A stretch of DNA of 64,000 nt from Hydractinia symbiolongicarpus (taxonomy: Eukaryota; Cnidaria; Hydrozoa; Anthoathecata; Hydractiniidae), in assembly GCF_029227915.1 (NCBI RefSeq), contig NC_079885.1, positions 186,001-250,000 on the forward strand. Direction: 5' to 3'. A program made the position numbers and the translations under genes. Below, one piece after another: positions 48,633-62,200 of this stretch. Position 1 is the stretch's first letter; each line of letters starts with the position of its first letter. Below the pieces are notes generated by a model. It saw only the letters and a list, made by a program, of their open reading frames with translations, had not been told where the DNA came from and ran no database searches.

Positions 48633-49848
48633 CGATTTTTTATATTATTTTTTTACCACTAAACGCATGAGACTTGTAGTTTTCAAAAATATTTTCATAT
48701 TTGATGGGACGCTGAATAAAAGAAGTTTAATCGCCGGCAAACGAAAATCCGCGATTTCCCGTAAATCCCGGACTCGGCCCGTTTAGTCAAAAGTATACAA
48801 AGAAAGTACCCAGGTAGTAAACTCATATCCCGAACGATTTTTTAAATTATTTTTTCACCACTAAAACGCATGAGACTTGTAGTTTTTAAAAATGTTTTCA
48901 TTTTTGATGAGACGCTGAATAAAAGAAGTTTAATCGCCGGCAAACGAAAACCTGCGATTTCCCGTAAATCCTGGACTCGGACCGTATAGTCAAAAGTATA
49001 CAAAGAAAGTACCCAGGGAGTAAGCTCATTTCCCAAACGATTTTTTAAATTATTATTTCACCACTAAAACGCATGGGACTTGTAGTTTTCAAGAATGTTT
49101 TCATTTTTGATGAGACGCTGAATAAAAGAAGTTTAATCGCCGGCAAACGAAAACCTGCGATTTCCCGTAAATCCTGGACTCGGCCTGTATAGTCAAAAGT
49201 ATACAAAGAAAGTACCCAGGGAGTAAACTGATTTCCCAAAGGATTTTTTAAATTATTATTTCACCACTAAAACGCATAAGACTTGTAGTTTTTAAAAATG
49301 TTTTCATTTTTGATGAGACGCTGAATAAAAGAAGTTTAATCGCCGGCAAACGAAAACCCGCGATTTCCCGTAAATCCCGGCTTGGCCCGTATAGTCAAAA
49401 GTATACAAAGAAAGTACCCAGGGAGTAAACTCATTTCCCGAACGATTTTTTAAATTATTTTTTCACCACTAAAACGCATGAGACTTGTAGTTCTCAAAAA
49501 TGTTTTCATTTTTGATGAGATGCTGAATAAAAGCAGTTTAATTGCCGGCAAACGAAAACCTGCGATTTCCCTAAATCCTGGACTCGGCCCGTATAGTCAA
49601 AAGTATACAAAGAAGGTACCCAGGGAGTAAACTCATTTCCAGAACGATTTTTTAAATTATTTTTCACCACTAAAATGCATAAGACTTGTAGTTTTTAAAA
49701 ATGTTTTCATTTTTGATGAGACGCTGAATAAAAGAAATTTAATCGCCGGCAAACGAAAACCCGCGATTTCCCGTAAATCCCGGGCTTGGCCCGTATAGTC
49801 AAATGTATACAAAGAAAGCACCCAGGGAGTAAACTCATTTCCCGAACG
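48633..49848 (+). repeat. E-F-led six monomers
   Basis: E (with CCCGTTTAGTC), F, a hybrid-like unit (CATGGGAC, TTCAAGAATG, CGGCCTGTAT, CTGATTTCCCAAAGG), A-like, B (GAGATGCTG, AATTGCC) and a CGGGCTTGG unit with AAAATGCAT and AGAAATTTAATC. The AAATTATTTTTCACC in the last unit has lost one T. Recurs at +11,425. Confidence 0.78.
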
Positions 49849-52026
49849 AGTTTCTAAATTTTTTTTTCACCACTAAAACGCATGAGACTTGTAGTTTTCA
49901 AAAATGTTTTCATCTTTGATGAGACGCTGAATAAAAGCAGTTTAATCGCCGGCAAACGAAAACCCGCGATTTCCCGTAAATCCCGAGATTGGCACGTATA
50001 GTCGAATGTATACAAAGAAAGTACCCTGTGAGTAAACTCATTTCCAGAACGATTTTTTAAATTATTTTTTCACCACTAAAACTCATAAGACTTGTAGTTT
50101 TTAAAAATGTTTTCATTTTTGATGAGACGCTGAATAAAAGAAGTTTAATCGCCGGCAAACGAAAACCCGCGATTTCCCGTAAATCCCGGCTTGGCCCGTA
50201 TAGTCAAAAGTATACAAAGAAAGTACCCAGGGAGTAAACTCATTTCCCAAACGATTTTTTAAGTTATTTTTTCATCACTAAAACGCATGAGACTTGTAGT
50301 TTTTAAGAATGTTTTCATTTTTGATGAGACGCTGAATAAATGCAGTTTAATCGCCGGCAAACGAAAACCTGCGATTTCCCGTAAATCCCGGACTCGGCCC
50401 GTATAGTCAAAAGTATACAAAGAAAGTACCCTGGGAGTAAACTCATTTCCAGAACGATTTTTTAAATTATTTTTTCACCACTAAAACGCATAAGACTTGT
50501 AATTTTCAAAAATGTTTTCATTTTTGATGAGACGCTGAATAAAAGAAGTTTAATCGCCGGCTAACAAAAACCCGCGATTACCCGTAAATCCCGGCTTGGC
50601 CCGTATAGTCAAAAGTATACAAAGAAAGTACCCAGGGAGTAAACTCATTTCCCGAACGATTTTTTAAATTATTTTATCACCACTAAAACGCATGAGACTT
50701 GTAGTTTTTAAAAATGTTTTCATTTTTGATGAGACGCTGAATAAAAGAAGTTTAATCGCCGGCAAACGAAAACCCGCGATTTCCCGTAAATCCCGGGCTT
50801 GGCCCGTATAGTCAAAAGTATACAAAGAAAGCACCCAGGGAGTAAACTCATTTCCCGAACGAGTTTGTAAATTTTTTTTTCACCACTAAAACGCATGAGA
50901 CTTGTAGTTTTCAAAAATGTTTTCATTTTTGATGAGACGCTGAATAAAAGCAGTTTAATCGCCGGCAAACGAAAACCCGCGATTTCCCGTAAATCCCGAG
51001 CTTGGCACGTATAGTCGAATGTATACAAAGAAAGTACCCTGTGAGTAAACTCATTTCCAGAACGATTTTTTAAATTATTTCTTCACCACTAAAACGCATA
51101 AGACTTGTAGTTTTTAAAAATGTTTTCATTTTTGATGAGACGTTGAGTAAAAGAAGTTTAATCGCCGGCAAACGAAAACCCGCGATTTCCCGTAAATCCC
51201 GGCTTGGCCCGTATAGTCAAAAGTATACAAAGAAAGTACCCAGGGAGTAAACTCATTTCCCGAACGATTTTTTAAATTATTTTTTCACCACTAAAACGCA
51301 TGAGACTTGTAGTTCTCAAAAATGTTTTCATTTTTGATGAGATGCTGAATAAAAGCAGTTTAATTGCCGGCAAACGAAAACCTGCGATTTCCCTAAATCC
51401 TGGACTCGGCCCGTATAGTAAAAAGTATACAAAGAAGGTACCCAGGTAGTAAACTCATTTCCAGAACGATTTTTTAAATTATTTTTTCACCACTAAAACG
51501 CATAAGACTTGTAGTTTTTAAAAATGTTTTCATTTTTGATGAGACGCTGAATAAAAGAAGTTTAATCGCCGGCAAACGAAAACCCGCGATTTCCCGTAAA
51601 TCCCGGGCTTGGCCCGTATAGTCAAATGTATACAAAGAAAGCACCCAGGGAGTAAACTCATTTCCCGAACGAGTTTGTAAATTTTTTTTTCACCACTAAA
51701 ACGCATGAGACTTGTAGTTTTCAAAAATGTTTTCATTTTTGATGAGACGCTGAATAAAAGCAGTTTAATCGCCGGCAAACGAAAACCCGCGATTTCCCGT
51801 AAATCCCGAGATTGGCACGTATAGTCGAATGTATACAAAGAAAGTACCCTGTGAGTAAACTCATTTCCAGAACGATTTTTCAAATTATTTTTTCACCACT
51901 AAAACGCATAAGACTTGTAGTTTTTAAAAATGTTTTCATTTTTGATGAGACGCTGAATAAAAGAAGTTTAATCGCCGGCAAACGAAAACCCGCGATTTGC
52001 CGTAAATCCCGGCTTGGCCCGTATAG
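49849..52026 (+). repeat. GAGTTT-type 5-mer and 4-mer HOR
   Basis: Units opening AGTTTCTAAATTTTTTTTTC or AGTTTGTAAATTTTTTTTTC occur at 49,849, 50,862 and 51,672. That gives a five-monomer (1,013 bp) and then a four-monomer (810 bp) period. The intervening units include AAGTTATTTTTTCATCAC, AATAAATGCAG, ACCCTGGGAG, CGGCTAACAAAAACC and GACGTTGAGTAAAAG. This subtype is seen only here and at +11,425, so it is a local expansion. Confidence 0.8.
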
Positions 52027-52038
52027 TCAAAAGTATAC
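52027..52038 (+). other. Crossover join of the 11,425-bp duplication
   Basis: The 12 bases TCAAAAGTATAC are shared by the left flank, the join and the right end. At 40,601 the left flank reads A where the join (52,026) reads G. At 63,464 the right end reads A where the join (52,039) reads G. The exchange therefore lies within these 12 bases, at the same place in the 203-bp unit in both parents. Confidence 0.88.
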
Positions 52039-54508
52039 GAAGAAAGTACCCAGGGAGTAAACTCATTTCCCGAACGATTTTTTAAATTATTTTTTCACCA
52101 CTAAAACGCATGAGACTTGTAGTTTTCAAAAATGTTTTCATTTTTGATGAGACGCTGAATAAAAGAAGTTTAATCGCCGGCAAACGAAAACCTGCGATTT
52201 CCATAAATCCCGGACTCGGCCCGTATAGTCAAAAGTATACAAAGAAAGTACCCAGGGAGTAAACTCATTTCCCGAACGATTTTTTAAATTATTTTTTCAC
52301 CACTAAAACGCATGACACTTGTAGTTTTCAAAAATGTTTTCATTTTTGATGAGACGCTGAATAAAAGCAGTTTAATCGCCGGCAAACGAAAACCTGCGAT
52401 TTCCCGTAAATCCCGGACTCGGCCCGTATAGTCAAAAGTATACCAAAGAAAGTACCCAGGGAGTAAACTCATTTCCAGAACGATTTTTTAAATTATTTTT
52501 TCACCACTAAAACGCATAAGACTTGTAGTTTTTAAAAATGTTTTCATTTTTGATGAGACGCTGAATAAAAGAAGTTTAATCGCCGGCAAACGAAAACCCG
52601 CCATTTCCCGTAAATCCCGGACTCGGCCCGTATAGTTAAAAGTATACAAGGAAAGTACCCAGTGAGTAAACTCATTTCCCGAACGAATTTTTAAATTATT
52701 TTTTCACCACTAAAACGTATGAGACTTGTAGTTTTCAAAAATGTTTTAATTTTTGATGAGACGCTGAATAAAAGAAGTTTAATCGCCGGCAAACGAAAAC
52801 CTGCGATTTCCCGTAAATCCCGGACTCGGCCCGTATAGTCAAAAGTATACAAAGAAAGTACCCAGGGTGTAAACTCATTTCCCAAACGATTTTTTAAATT
52901 ATTATTTCACCACTAAAACGCATAAGACTTGTAGTTTTTAAAAATGTTTTCATTTTTGATGAGACGCTGAATAAAAGAAGTTTAATCGCCGGCAAACGAA
53001 AACCTGCGATTTCCCGTAAATCCCGGGCTTGGCCCGTATAGTCAAAAGTATACAAGGAAAGTAACCAGTGAGTAAACTCATTCCCGAACGAATTTTTAAA
53101 TTATTTTTTCACCACTAAAACGTATGAGACTTGTAGTTTTCAAAAATGTTTTCATTTTTGATGAGACGCTGAATAAAAGAAGTTTAATCGCCGGCTAACG
53201 AAAACCTGCGATTTCCCGTAAATCCCGGACTCGGCCCGTATAGTCAAAAGTATACAAAAAAAGTACCCAGGGTGTAAACTCATTTCCCAAACGATTTTTT
53301 AAATTATTATTTCACCACTAAAGCCCATGAGACTTGTAGTTTTTAAAAATGTTTTCATTTTTGATGAGACGCTGAATAAAAGAAGTTTAATCGCCGGCAA
53401 ACGAAAACCTGCGATTTCCCGTAAATTCCGGACTCGGCTCGTATAGTCAAAAGTATACAAAGAAAGTACCCAGGGAGTAAACTCATTTCCCGAACGATTT
53501 TTTATATTATTTTTTTACCACTAAACGCTTGAGACTTGTAGTTTTCAAAAATATTTTCATATTTGATGGGACGCTGAATAAAAGAAGTTTATTCGCCGGC
53601 AAACGAAAATCCGCGATTTCCCGTAAATCCCGGACTCTGCCCGTATAGTAAAAAGCATACAAAGAAAGTACCCAGGGAGTAAACTCATTTCCAGAACGAT
53701 TTTTTAAATTATTTTTTCACCACTAAAACGCATGAGACTTGTAGTTTTCAAAAATGTTTTCATTTTTGATGAGACGCTGAATAAAAGAAGTTTAATCGCC
53801 GGCAAACGAAAACCTGCGATTTCCCGTAAATCCCGGGCTTGGCCCGTATAGTCAAAAGTATACAAGGAAAGTAACCAGTGAGTAAACTTATTCCCGAACG
53901 AATTTTTAAATTATTTTTTCACCACTAAAACGTATGAGACTTGTAGTTTTCAAAAATGTTTTCATTTTTGATGAGACGCTGAATAAAAGAAGTTTAATCG
54001 CCGGCTAACGAAAACCTGCGATTTCCCGTAAATCCCGGACTCGGCCCGTATAGTCAAAAGTATACAAAAAAAGTACCCAGGGTGTAAACTCATTTCCCAA
54101 ACGATTTTTTAAATTATTATTTCACCACTAAAGCCCATGAGACTTGTAGTTTTTAAAAATGTTTTCATTTTTGATGAGACGCTGAATAAAAGAAGTTTAA
54201 TCGCCGGCAAACGAAAACCTGCGATTTCCCGTAAATTCCGGACTCGGCTCGTATAGTCAAAAGTATACAAAGAAAGTACCCAGGGAGTAAACTCATTTCC
54301 CCAACGATTTTTTATATTATTTTTTTACCACTAAACGCATGAGACTTGTAGTTTTCAAAAATATTTTCATATTTGATGGGACGCTGAATAAAAGAAGTTT
54401 ATTCGCCGGCAAACGAAAATCCGCGATTTCCCGTAAATCCCGGACTCGGCCCGTATAGTAAAAAGCATACAAAGAAAGTACCCAGGGAGTAAACTCATTT
54501 CCCGAACG

Positions 54509-54669
54509 ATTTTTTAAATTATTTTTTCACCACTAAAACGCATGAGACTTGTAGTTTTCAAAAATGTTTTCATTTTTGATGAGACGCTTTCCCGTAAATC
54601 AGGGGCTTGGCCCGTATAGTCGAATGTATACAAAGAAAGTACCCAGGGAGTAAACTCATTTCCCGAACG
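54509..54669 (+). repeat. Shortened monomer, 161 bp (duplicate of 43,084)
   Basis: Copy 2 counterpart of the unit at 43,084, with the same deletion and flanking AATCAGGGG. Confidence 0.9.
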
Positions 54670-57306
54670 ATTTTTTAAATTTTTTTTTCACCACTAAAAC
54701 GCATGAGACTTGTAGTTTTCAAAAATGTTTTCATTTTTGATGAGACTCTTAATGAAAGCGGTTTAATCGCCGGAAAACGAAAACCCGCGATTTCCCGTAA
54801 ATCCTGGACTCGGCCCGTATAGTCAAAAGTATACAAAGAAAGTACCCAGGGAGTAAACTCATTTCCCAAAAGATTTTTTAAATTATTATTTCACCACTAA
54901 AACGCATGAGACTTGTAGTTTTCAAGAATGTTTTCATTTTTGATGAGACGCTGAATAAAAGCAGTTTAATCGCCGGCAAACGAAAACCCGCGATTTCCCG
55001 TAAATCCCGGGCTTGGCACGTATATTCGAATGTATACAAAGAAAGTACCCTGTGATTAAACTCATTTCCAGAACGATTTTTTAAATTATTTTTTCACCAC
55101 TAAAACACATAAGACTTGTAGTTTTTAAAAATGTTTTTATTTTTGATGAGACGCTGAATAAAAGAAGTTTAATCGCCGGCAAACGAAAACCCGAGATTTC
55201 CCGTAAATCCCGGCTTGGCCCGTATAGTCAAAAGTATACAAAAGAAAGTACCCAGGGAGTAAACTCATTTCCCGAACGATTTTTTAAATTATTTTTTCAC
55301 CACTAAAACGCATGAGACTTGTAGTTCTCAAAAATATTTTCATTTTTGATGAGACGCTGAATAAAAGCAGTTTAATCGCCGGCAAACGAAAACCTGCGAT
55401 TTCCCTAAATCCCGGACTCGGCCCGTATAGTCAAAAGTATACAAAGAAAGTACCCAGGGAGTAAACTCATTTCCAGAACGCTTTTTCAAATTATTTTTTC
55501 ACCACTAAAACGCATAAGACTTGTAGTTTTTAAAAATGTTTTCATTTTTGATGAGACGCTGAATAAAAGACGTTTAATCGCCGGCAAACGAAAACCCGCT
55601 ATTTTCCGTAAACCCCAGACTCGGCCCGCATAGTCAAAAGTATACAAAGAAAGTACCCAGGGAGTAAACTCATTTCCCGAACGATTTTTTAAATTATTTT
55701 TTCACCACTAAAACGCATGAGACTTGTAGTTTTCAAAAATGTTTTCATTTTTGATGAGACGGTGAATAAAAGAAGTTTAATTGCCGGCAAACGAAAACCT
55801 GCGATTTCCCGTAAATCCTGGACTCGGCCCGTATAGTCAAAAGTATACAAAGAAAGTACCCAGGGAGTAAACTCATTTCCCAAACGATTTTTTAAATTAT
55901 TATTTCACCACTAAAACGCATGAGACTTGTAGTTTTCAAGAATGTTTTCATTTTTGATGAGACGCTGAATAAAAGCAGTTTAATCGCCGGCAAACGAAAA
56001 CCTGCGATTTCCCGTAAATCCCGGACTCGGCCCGTATAGTCAAAAGTATACCAAAGAAAGTACCCAGGGAGTAAACTCATTTCCAGAACGATTTTTTAAA
56101 TTATTTTTTCACCACTAAAACGCATAAGACTTGTAGTTTTTAAAAATGTTTTCATTTTTGATGAGACGCTGAATAAAAGAAGTTTAATCGCCGGCAAACG
56201 AAAACCCGCGATTTCCCGTAAATCCCGGGCTTGGCCCGTATAGTCAAAAGTATACAAAGAAAGTACCCAGGGAGTAAACTCATTTCCCAAACGATTTTTT
56301 AAATTATTATTTCACCACTAAAGCCCATGAGACTTGGAGTTTTTAAAAATGTTTTCATTTTTGATGAGACGCTGAATAAAAGAAGTTTAATCGCCGGCAA
56401 ACAAAAACCCGCCATTTCCCGTAAATCCCGGACTCGGCCCGTATAGTTAAAAGTATACAAGGAAAGTACCCAGTGAGTAAACTCATTTCCCGAACGAATT
56501 TTTAAATTATTTTTTCACCACTAAAACGTATGAGACTTGTAGTTTTCAAAAATGTTTTAATTTTTGATGAGACGCTGAATAAAAGAAGTTTAATCGCCGG
56601 CAAACGAAAACCTGCGATTTCCCGTAAATCCCGGACTCGGCCCGTATAGTCAAAAGTATACAAAGAAAGTACCCAGGGTGTAAACTCATTTCCCAAACGA
56701 TTTTTTAAATTATTATTTCACCACTAAAACGCATAAGACTTGTAGTTTTTAAAAATGTTTTCATTTTTGATGAGACGCTGAATAAAAGAAGTTTAATCGC
56801 CGGCAAACGAAAACCTGCGATTTCCCGTAAATCCCGGGCTTGGCCCGTATAGTCAAAAGTATACAAGGAAAGTACCCAGTGAGTAAACTCATTCCCGAAC
56901 GAATTTTTAAATTATTTTATCACCACTAAAACGTATGAGACTTGTAGTTTTTAAAAATGTTTTCATTTTTGATGAGACGCTGAATAAAAGAAGTTTAATC
57001 GCCGGCTAACGAAAACCTGCGATTTCCCGTAAATCCCGGACTCATCCCGTATAGTCAAAAGTATACAAAAAAAGTACCCAGGGTGTAAACTCATTTCCCA
57101 AACGATTTTTTAAATTATTATTTCACCACTAAAGCCCATGAGACTTGTAGTTTTTAAAAATGTTTTCATTTTTGATGAGACGCTGAATAAAAGAAGTTTA
57201 ATCGCCGGCAAACGAAAACCTGCGATTTCCCGTAAATTCCGGACTTGGTTGTATAGTCAAAAGTATACAAAGAAAGTACCCAGGGAGTAAACTCATTTCC
57301 CGAACG

Positions 57307-57466
57307 ATTTTTTATATTATTTTTTTACCACTAAACGCATGAGACTTGTAGTTTTCAAAAATGTTTTCATTTTTGATGAGACGCTTTCCCGTAAATCAGG
57401 GGCTTGGCCCGTATAGTCGAATGTATACAAAGAAAGTACCCAGGGAGTAAACTCATTTCCCGAACG
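57307..57466 (+). repeat. Shortened monomer, 160 bp (duplicate of 45,882)
   Basis: Copy 2 counterpart of the unit at 45,882, with the E-type head and the same deletion. Confidence 0.9.
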
Positions 57467-59088
57467 ATTTTTTAAATTATTATTTCACCACTAAAACGCA
57501 TGAGACTTGTAGTTTTCAAGAACGTTTTCATTTTTGATGAGACGCTGAATAAAAGCAGTTTAATCGCCGGCAAACGAAAACCCGCGATTTCCCGTAAATC
57601 CCGGGCTTGGCACGTATATTCGAATGTATACAAAGAAAGTACCCTGTGATTAAACTCATTTCCAGAACGATTTTTTAAATTATTTTTTCACCACTAAAAC
57701 ACATAAGACTTGTAGTTTTTAAAAATGTTTTTATTTTTGATGAGACGCTGAATAAAAGAAGTTTAATCGCCGGCAAACGAAAACCCGCGATTTCCCGTAA
57801 ATCCCGGCTTGGCCCGTATAGTCAAAAGTATACAAAAGAAAGTTCCCAGGGAGTAAACTCATTTCCCGAACGATTTTTTAAATTATTTTTTCACCACTAA
57901 AACGCATGAGACTTGTAGTTCTCAAAAATATTTTCATTTTTGATGAGACGCTGAATAAAAGCAGTTTAATCGCCGGCAAACGAAAACCTGCGATTTTCCT
58001 AAATCCCGGACTCGGCCCGTATAGTCAAAAGTATACAAAGAAAGTACCCAGGGAGTAAACTCATTTCCAGAACGATTTTTCAAATTATTTTTTCACCACT
58101 AAAACGCATAAGACTTGTAGTTTTTAAAAATGTTTTCATTTTTGATGACACGCTGAATAAAAGAAGTTTAATCGCCGGCAAACGAAAACCTGCGATTTCC
58201 CGTAAATCCCGGGCTTGGCCAGTATAGTCAAAAGTATACAAAGAAAGCACCCAGGGAGTAAACTCATTTCCCAAACGATTTTTTAAATTATTATTTCACC
58301 ACTAAAGCCCATGAGACTTGGAGTTTTTAAAAATGTTTTCATTTTTGATGAGACGCTGAATAAAAGAAGTTTAATCGCCGGCAAACGAAAACCCGCCATT
58401 TCCCGTAAATCCCGGACTCGGCCCGTATAGTTAAAAGTATACAAGGAAAGTACCCAGTGAGTAAACTCATTTCCCGAACGAATTTTTAAATTATTTTTTC
58501 ACCACTAAAACGTATGAGACTTGTAGTTTTCAAAAATGTTTTAATTTTTGATGAGACGCTGAATAAAAGAAGTTTAATCGCCGGCAAACGAAAACCTGCG
58601 ATTTCCCGTAAATCCCGGACTCGGCCCGTATAGTCAAAAGTATACAAAGAAAGTACCCAGGGTGTAAACTCATTTCCCAAACGATTTTTTAAATTATTAT
58701 TTCACCACTAAAACGCATAAGACTTGTAGTTTTTAAAAATGTTTTCATTTTTGATGAGACGCTGAATAAAAGAAGTTTAATCGCCGGCAAACGAAAACCT
58801 GCGATTTCCCGTAAATCCCGGACTCGGCCCGTATAGTCAAAAGTATACAAAGAAAGTACCCAGGGTGTAAACTCATTTCCCAAACGATTTTTTAAATTAT
58901 TATTTCACCACTAAAGCCCATGAGACTTGTAGTTTTTAAAAATGTTTTCATTTTTGATGAGACGCTGAATAAAAGAAGTTTAATCGCCGGCAAACGAAAA
59001 CCTGCGATTTCCCGTAAATTCCGGACTTGGTTGTATAGTCAAAAGTATACAAAGAAAGTACCCAGGGAGTAAACTCATTTCCCGAACG

Positions 59089-59248
59089 ATTTTTTATATT
59101 ATTTTTTTACCACTAAACGCATGAGACTTGTAGTTTTCAAAAATGTTTTCATTTTTGATGAGACGCTTTCCCGTAAATCAGGGGCTTGGCCCGTATAGTC
59201 GAATGTATACAAAGAAAGTACCCAGGGAGTAAACTCATTTCCCGAACG
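59089..59248 (+). repeat. Shortened monomer, 160 bp (duplicate of 47,664)
   Basis: Copy 2 counterpart of the unit at 47,664, with the E-type head and the same deletion. Confidence 0.9.
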
Positions 59249-62200
59249 ATTTTTTAAATTATTATTTCACCACTAAAACGCATGAGACTTGTAGTTTTCA
59301 AGAACGTTTTCATTTTTGATGAGACGCTGAATAAAAGCAGTTTAATCGCCGGCAAACGAAAACCCGCGATTTCCCGTAAATCCCGGGCTTAGCACGTATA
59401 TTCGAATGTATACAAAGAAAGTACCCTGTGATTAAACTCATTTCCAGAACGATTTTTTAAATTATTTTTTCACCACTAAAACACATAAGACTTGTAGTTT
59501 TTAAAAATGTTTTTATTTTTGATGAGACGCTGAATAAAAGAAGTTTAATCGCCGGCAAACGAAAACCCGCGATTTCCCGTAAATCCCGGCTTGGCCCGTA
59601 TAGTCAAAAGTATACAAAAGAAAGTACCCAGGGAGTAAACTCATTTCCCGAACGATTTTTTAAATTATTTTTTCACCACTAAAACGCATGAGACTTGTAG
59701 TTCTCAAAAATATTTTCATTTTTGATGAGACGCTGAATAAAAGCAGTTTAATCGCCGGCAAACGAAAACCTGCGATTTTCCTAAATCCCGGACTCGGCCC
59801 GTATAGTCAAAAGTATACAAAGAAAGTACCCAGGGAGTAAACTCATTTCCAGAACGATTTTTCAAATTATTTTTTCACCACTAAAACGCATAAGACTTGT
59901 AGTTTTTAAAAATGTTTTCATTTTTGATGACACGCTGAATAAAAGAAGTTTAATAGCCGGCAAACGAAAACCTACGATTTCCCGTAAATCCCGGGCTTGG
60001 CCAGTATAGTCAAAAGTATACAAAGAAAGCACCCAGGGAGTAAACTCATTTCCCGAACGATTTTTTATATTATTTTTTTACCACTAAACGCATGAGACTT
60101 GTAGTTTTCAAAAATATTTTCATATTTGATGGGACGCTGAATAAAAGAAGTTTAATCGCCGGCAAACGAAAATCCGCGATTTCCCGTAAATCCCGGACTC
60201 GGCCCGTTTAGTCAAAAGTATACAAAGAAAGTACCCAGGTAGTAAACTCATATCCCGAACGATTTTTTAAATTATTTTTTCACCACTAAAACGCATGAGA
60301 CTTGTAGTTTTTAAAAATGTTTTCATTTTTGATGAGACGCTGAATAAAAGAAGTTTAATCGCCGGCAAACGAAAACCTGCGATTTCCCGTAAATCCTGGA
60401 CTCGGACCGTATAGTCAAAAGTATACAAAGAAAGTACCCAGGGAGTAAGCTCATTTCCCAAACGATTTTTTAAATTATTATTTCACCACTAAAACGCATG
60501 GGACTTGTAGTTTTCAAGAATGTTTTCATTTTTGATGAGACGCTGAATAAAAGAAGTTTAATCGCCGGCAAACGAAAACCTGCGATTTCCCGTAAATCCT
60601 GGACTCGGCCTGTATAGTCAAAAGTATACAAAGAAAGTACCCAGGGAGTAAACTGATTTCCCAAAGGATTTTTTAAATTATTATTTCACCACTAAAACGC
60701 ATAAGACTTGTAGTTTTTAAAAATGTTTTCATTTTTGATGAGACGCTGAATAAAAGAAGTTTAATCGCCGGCAAACGAAAACCCGCGATTTCCCGTAAAT
60801 CCCGGCTTGGCCCGTATAGTCAAAAGTATACAAAGAAAGTACCCAGGGAGTAAACTCATTTCCCGAACGATTTTTTAAATTATTTTTTCACCACTAAAAC
60901 GCATGAGACTTGTAGTTCTCAAAAATGTTTTCATTTTTGATGAGATGCTGAATAAAAGCAGTTTAATTGCCGGCAAACGAAAACCTGCGATTTCCCTAAA
61001 TCCTGGACTCGGCCCGTATAGTCAAAAGTATACAAAGAAGGTACCCAGGGAGTAAACTCATTTCCAGAACGATTTTTTAAATTATTTTTCACCACTAAAA
61101 TGCATAAGACTTGTAGTTTTTAAAAATGTTTTCATTTTTGATGAGACGCTGAATAAAAGAAATTTAATCGCCGGCAAACGAAAACCCGCGATTTCCCGTA
61201 AATCCCGGGCTTGGCCCGTATAGTCAAATGTATACAAAGAAAGCACCCAGGGAGTAAACTCATTTCCCGAACGAGTTTCTAAATTTTTTTTTCACCACTA
61301 AAACGCATGAGACTTGTAGTTTTCAAAAATGTTTTCATCTTTGATGAGACGCTGAATAAAAGCAGTTTAATCGCCGGCAAACGAAAACCCGCGATTTCCC
61401 GTAAATCCCGAGATTGGCACGTATAGTCGAATGTATACAAAGAAAGTACCCTGTGAGTAAACTCATTTCCAGAACGATTTTTTAAATTATTTTTTCACCA
61501 CTAAAACTCATAAGACTTGTAGTTTTTAAAAATGTTTTCATTTTTGATGAGACGCTGAATAAAAGAAGTTTAATCGCCGGCAAACGAAAACCCGCGATTT
61601 CCCGTAAATCCCGGCTTGGCCCGTATAGTCAAAAGTATACAAAGAAAGTACCCAGGGAGTAAACTCATTTCCCAAACGATTTTTTAAGTTATTTTTTCAT
61701 CACTAAAACGCATGAGACTTGTAGTTTTTAAGAATGTTTTCATTTTTGATGAGACGCTGAATAAATGCAGTTTAATCGCCGGCAAACGAAAACCTGCGAT
61801 TTCCCGTAAATCCCGGACTCGGCCCGTATAGTCAAAAGTATACAAAGAAAGTACCCTGGGAGTAAACTCATTTCCAGAACGATTTTTTAAATTATTTTTT
61901 CACCACTAAAACGCATAAGACTTGTAATTTTCAAAAATGTTTTCATTTTTGATGAGACGCTGAATAAAAGAAGTTTAATCGCCGGCTAACAAAAACCCGC
62001 GATTACCCGTAAATCCCGGCTTGGCCCGTATAGTCAAAAGTATACAAAGAAAGTACCCAGGGAGTAAACTCATTTCCCGAACGATTTTTTAAATTATTTT
62101 ATCACCACTAAAACGCATGAGACTTGTAGTTTTTAAAAATGTTTTCATTTTTGATGAGACGCTGAATAAAAGAAGTTTAATCGCCGGCAAACGAAAACCC

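Larger units (their letters stand above)
40602..52026 (+). repeat. 11,425-bp segmental tandem duplication, copy 1 (~57 monomers)
   Basis: Every landmark here recurs 11,425 bp downstream, including rare private ones: CGCTTGAG, TTTCCCCAACG, GACTCTTAATG, GGTTGTATAG, AATAGCCGG, CGTTTAGTC, CATGGGAC, AAAATGCAT, TTTCATCTTTG and GACGTTGAGT. By eye only five substitutions separate the copies: 42268 C/A, 43622 T/A, 44672 A/T, 46609 C/T and 48549 G/A (copy 1/copy 2). No length difference was seen. Within it, the first 2.5 kb resemble 4.7-7.2 kb. Confidence 0.95.

Noticed and set aside
50720-51883. 102- and 117-codon minus-strand frames (and partners at +11,425)
   Set aside because: They arise where the GAGTTTGTAAATTTTTTTTT variant removes the usual stop, so reading runs on into a second monomer in another frame. 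The second half is a frame-shifted reading of the same repeat, not a new protein.
51812-52060. 82-codon plus-strand frame (and partner at 63,237)
   Set aside because: Same explanation: monomer sequence read across a unit boundary, with no independent coding evidence.
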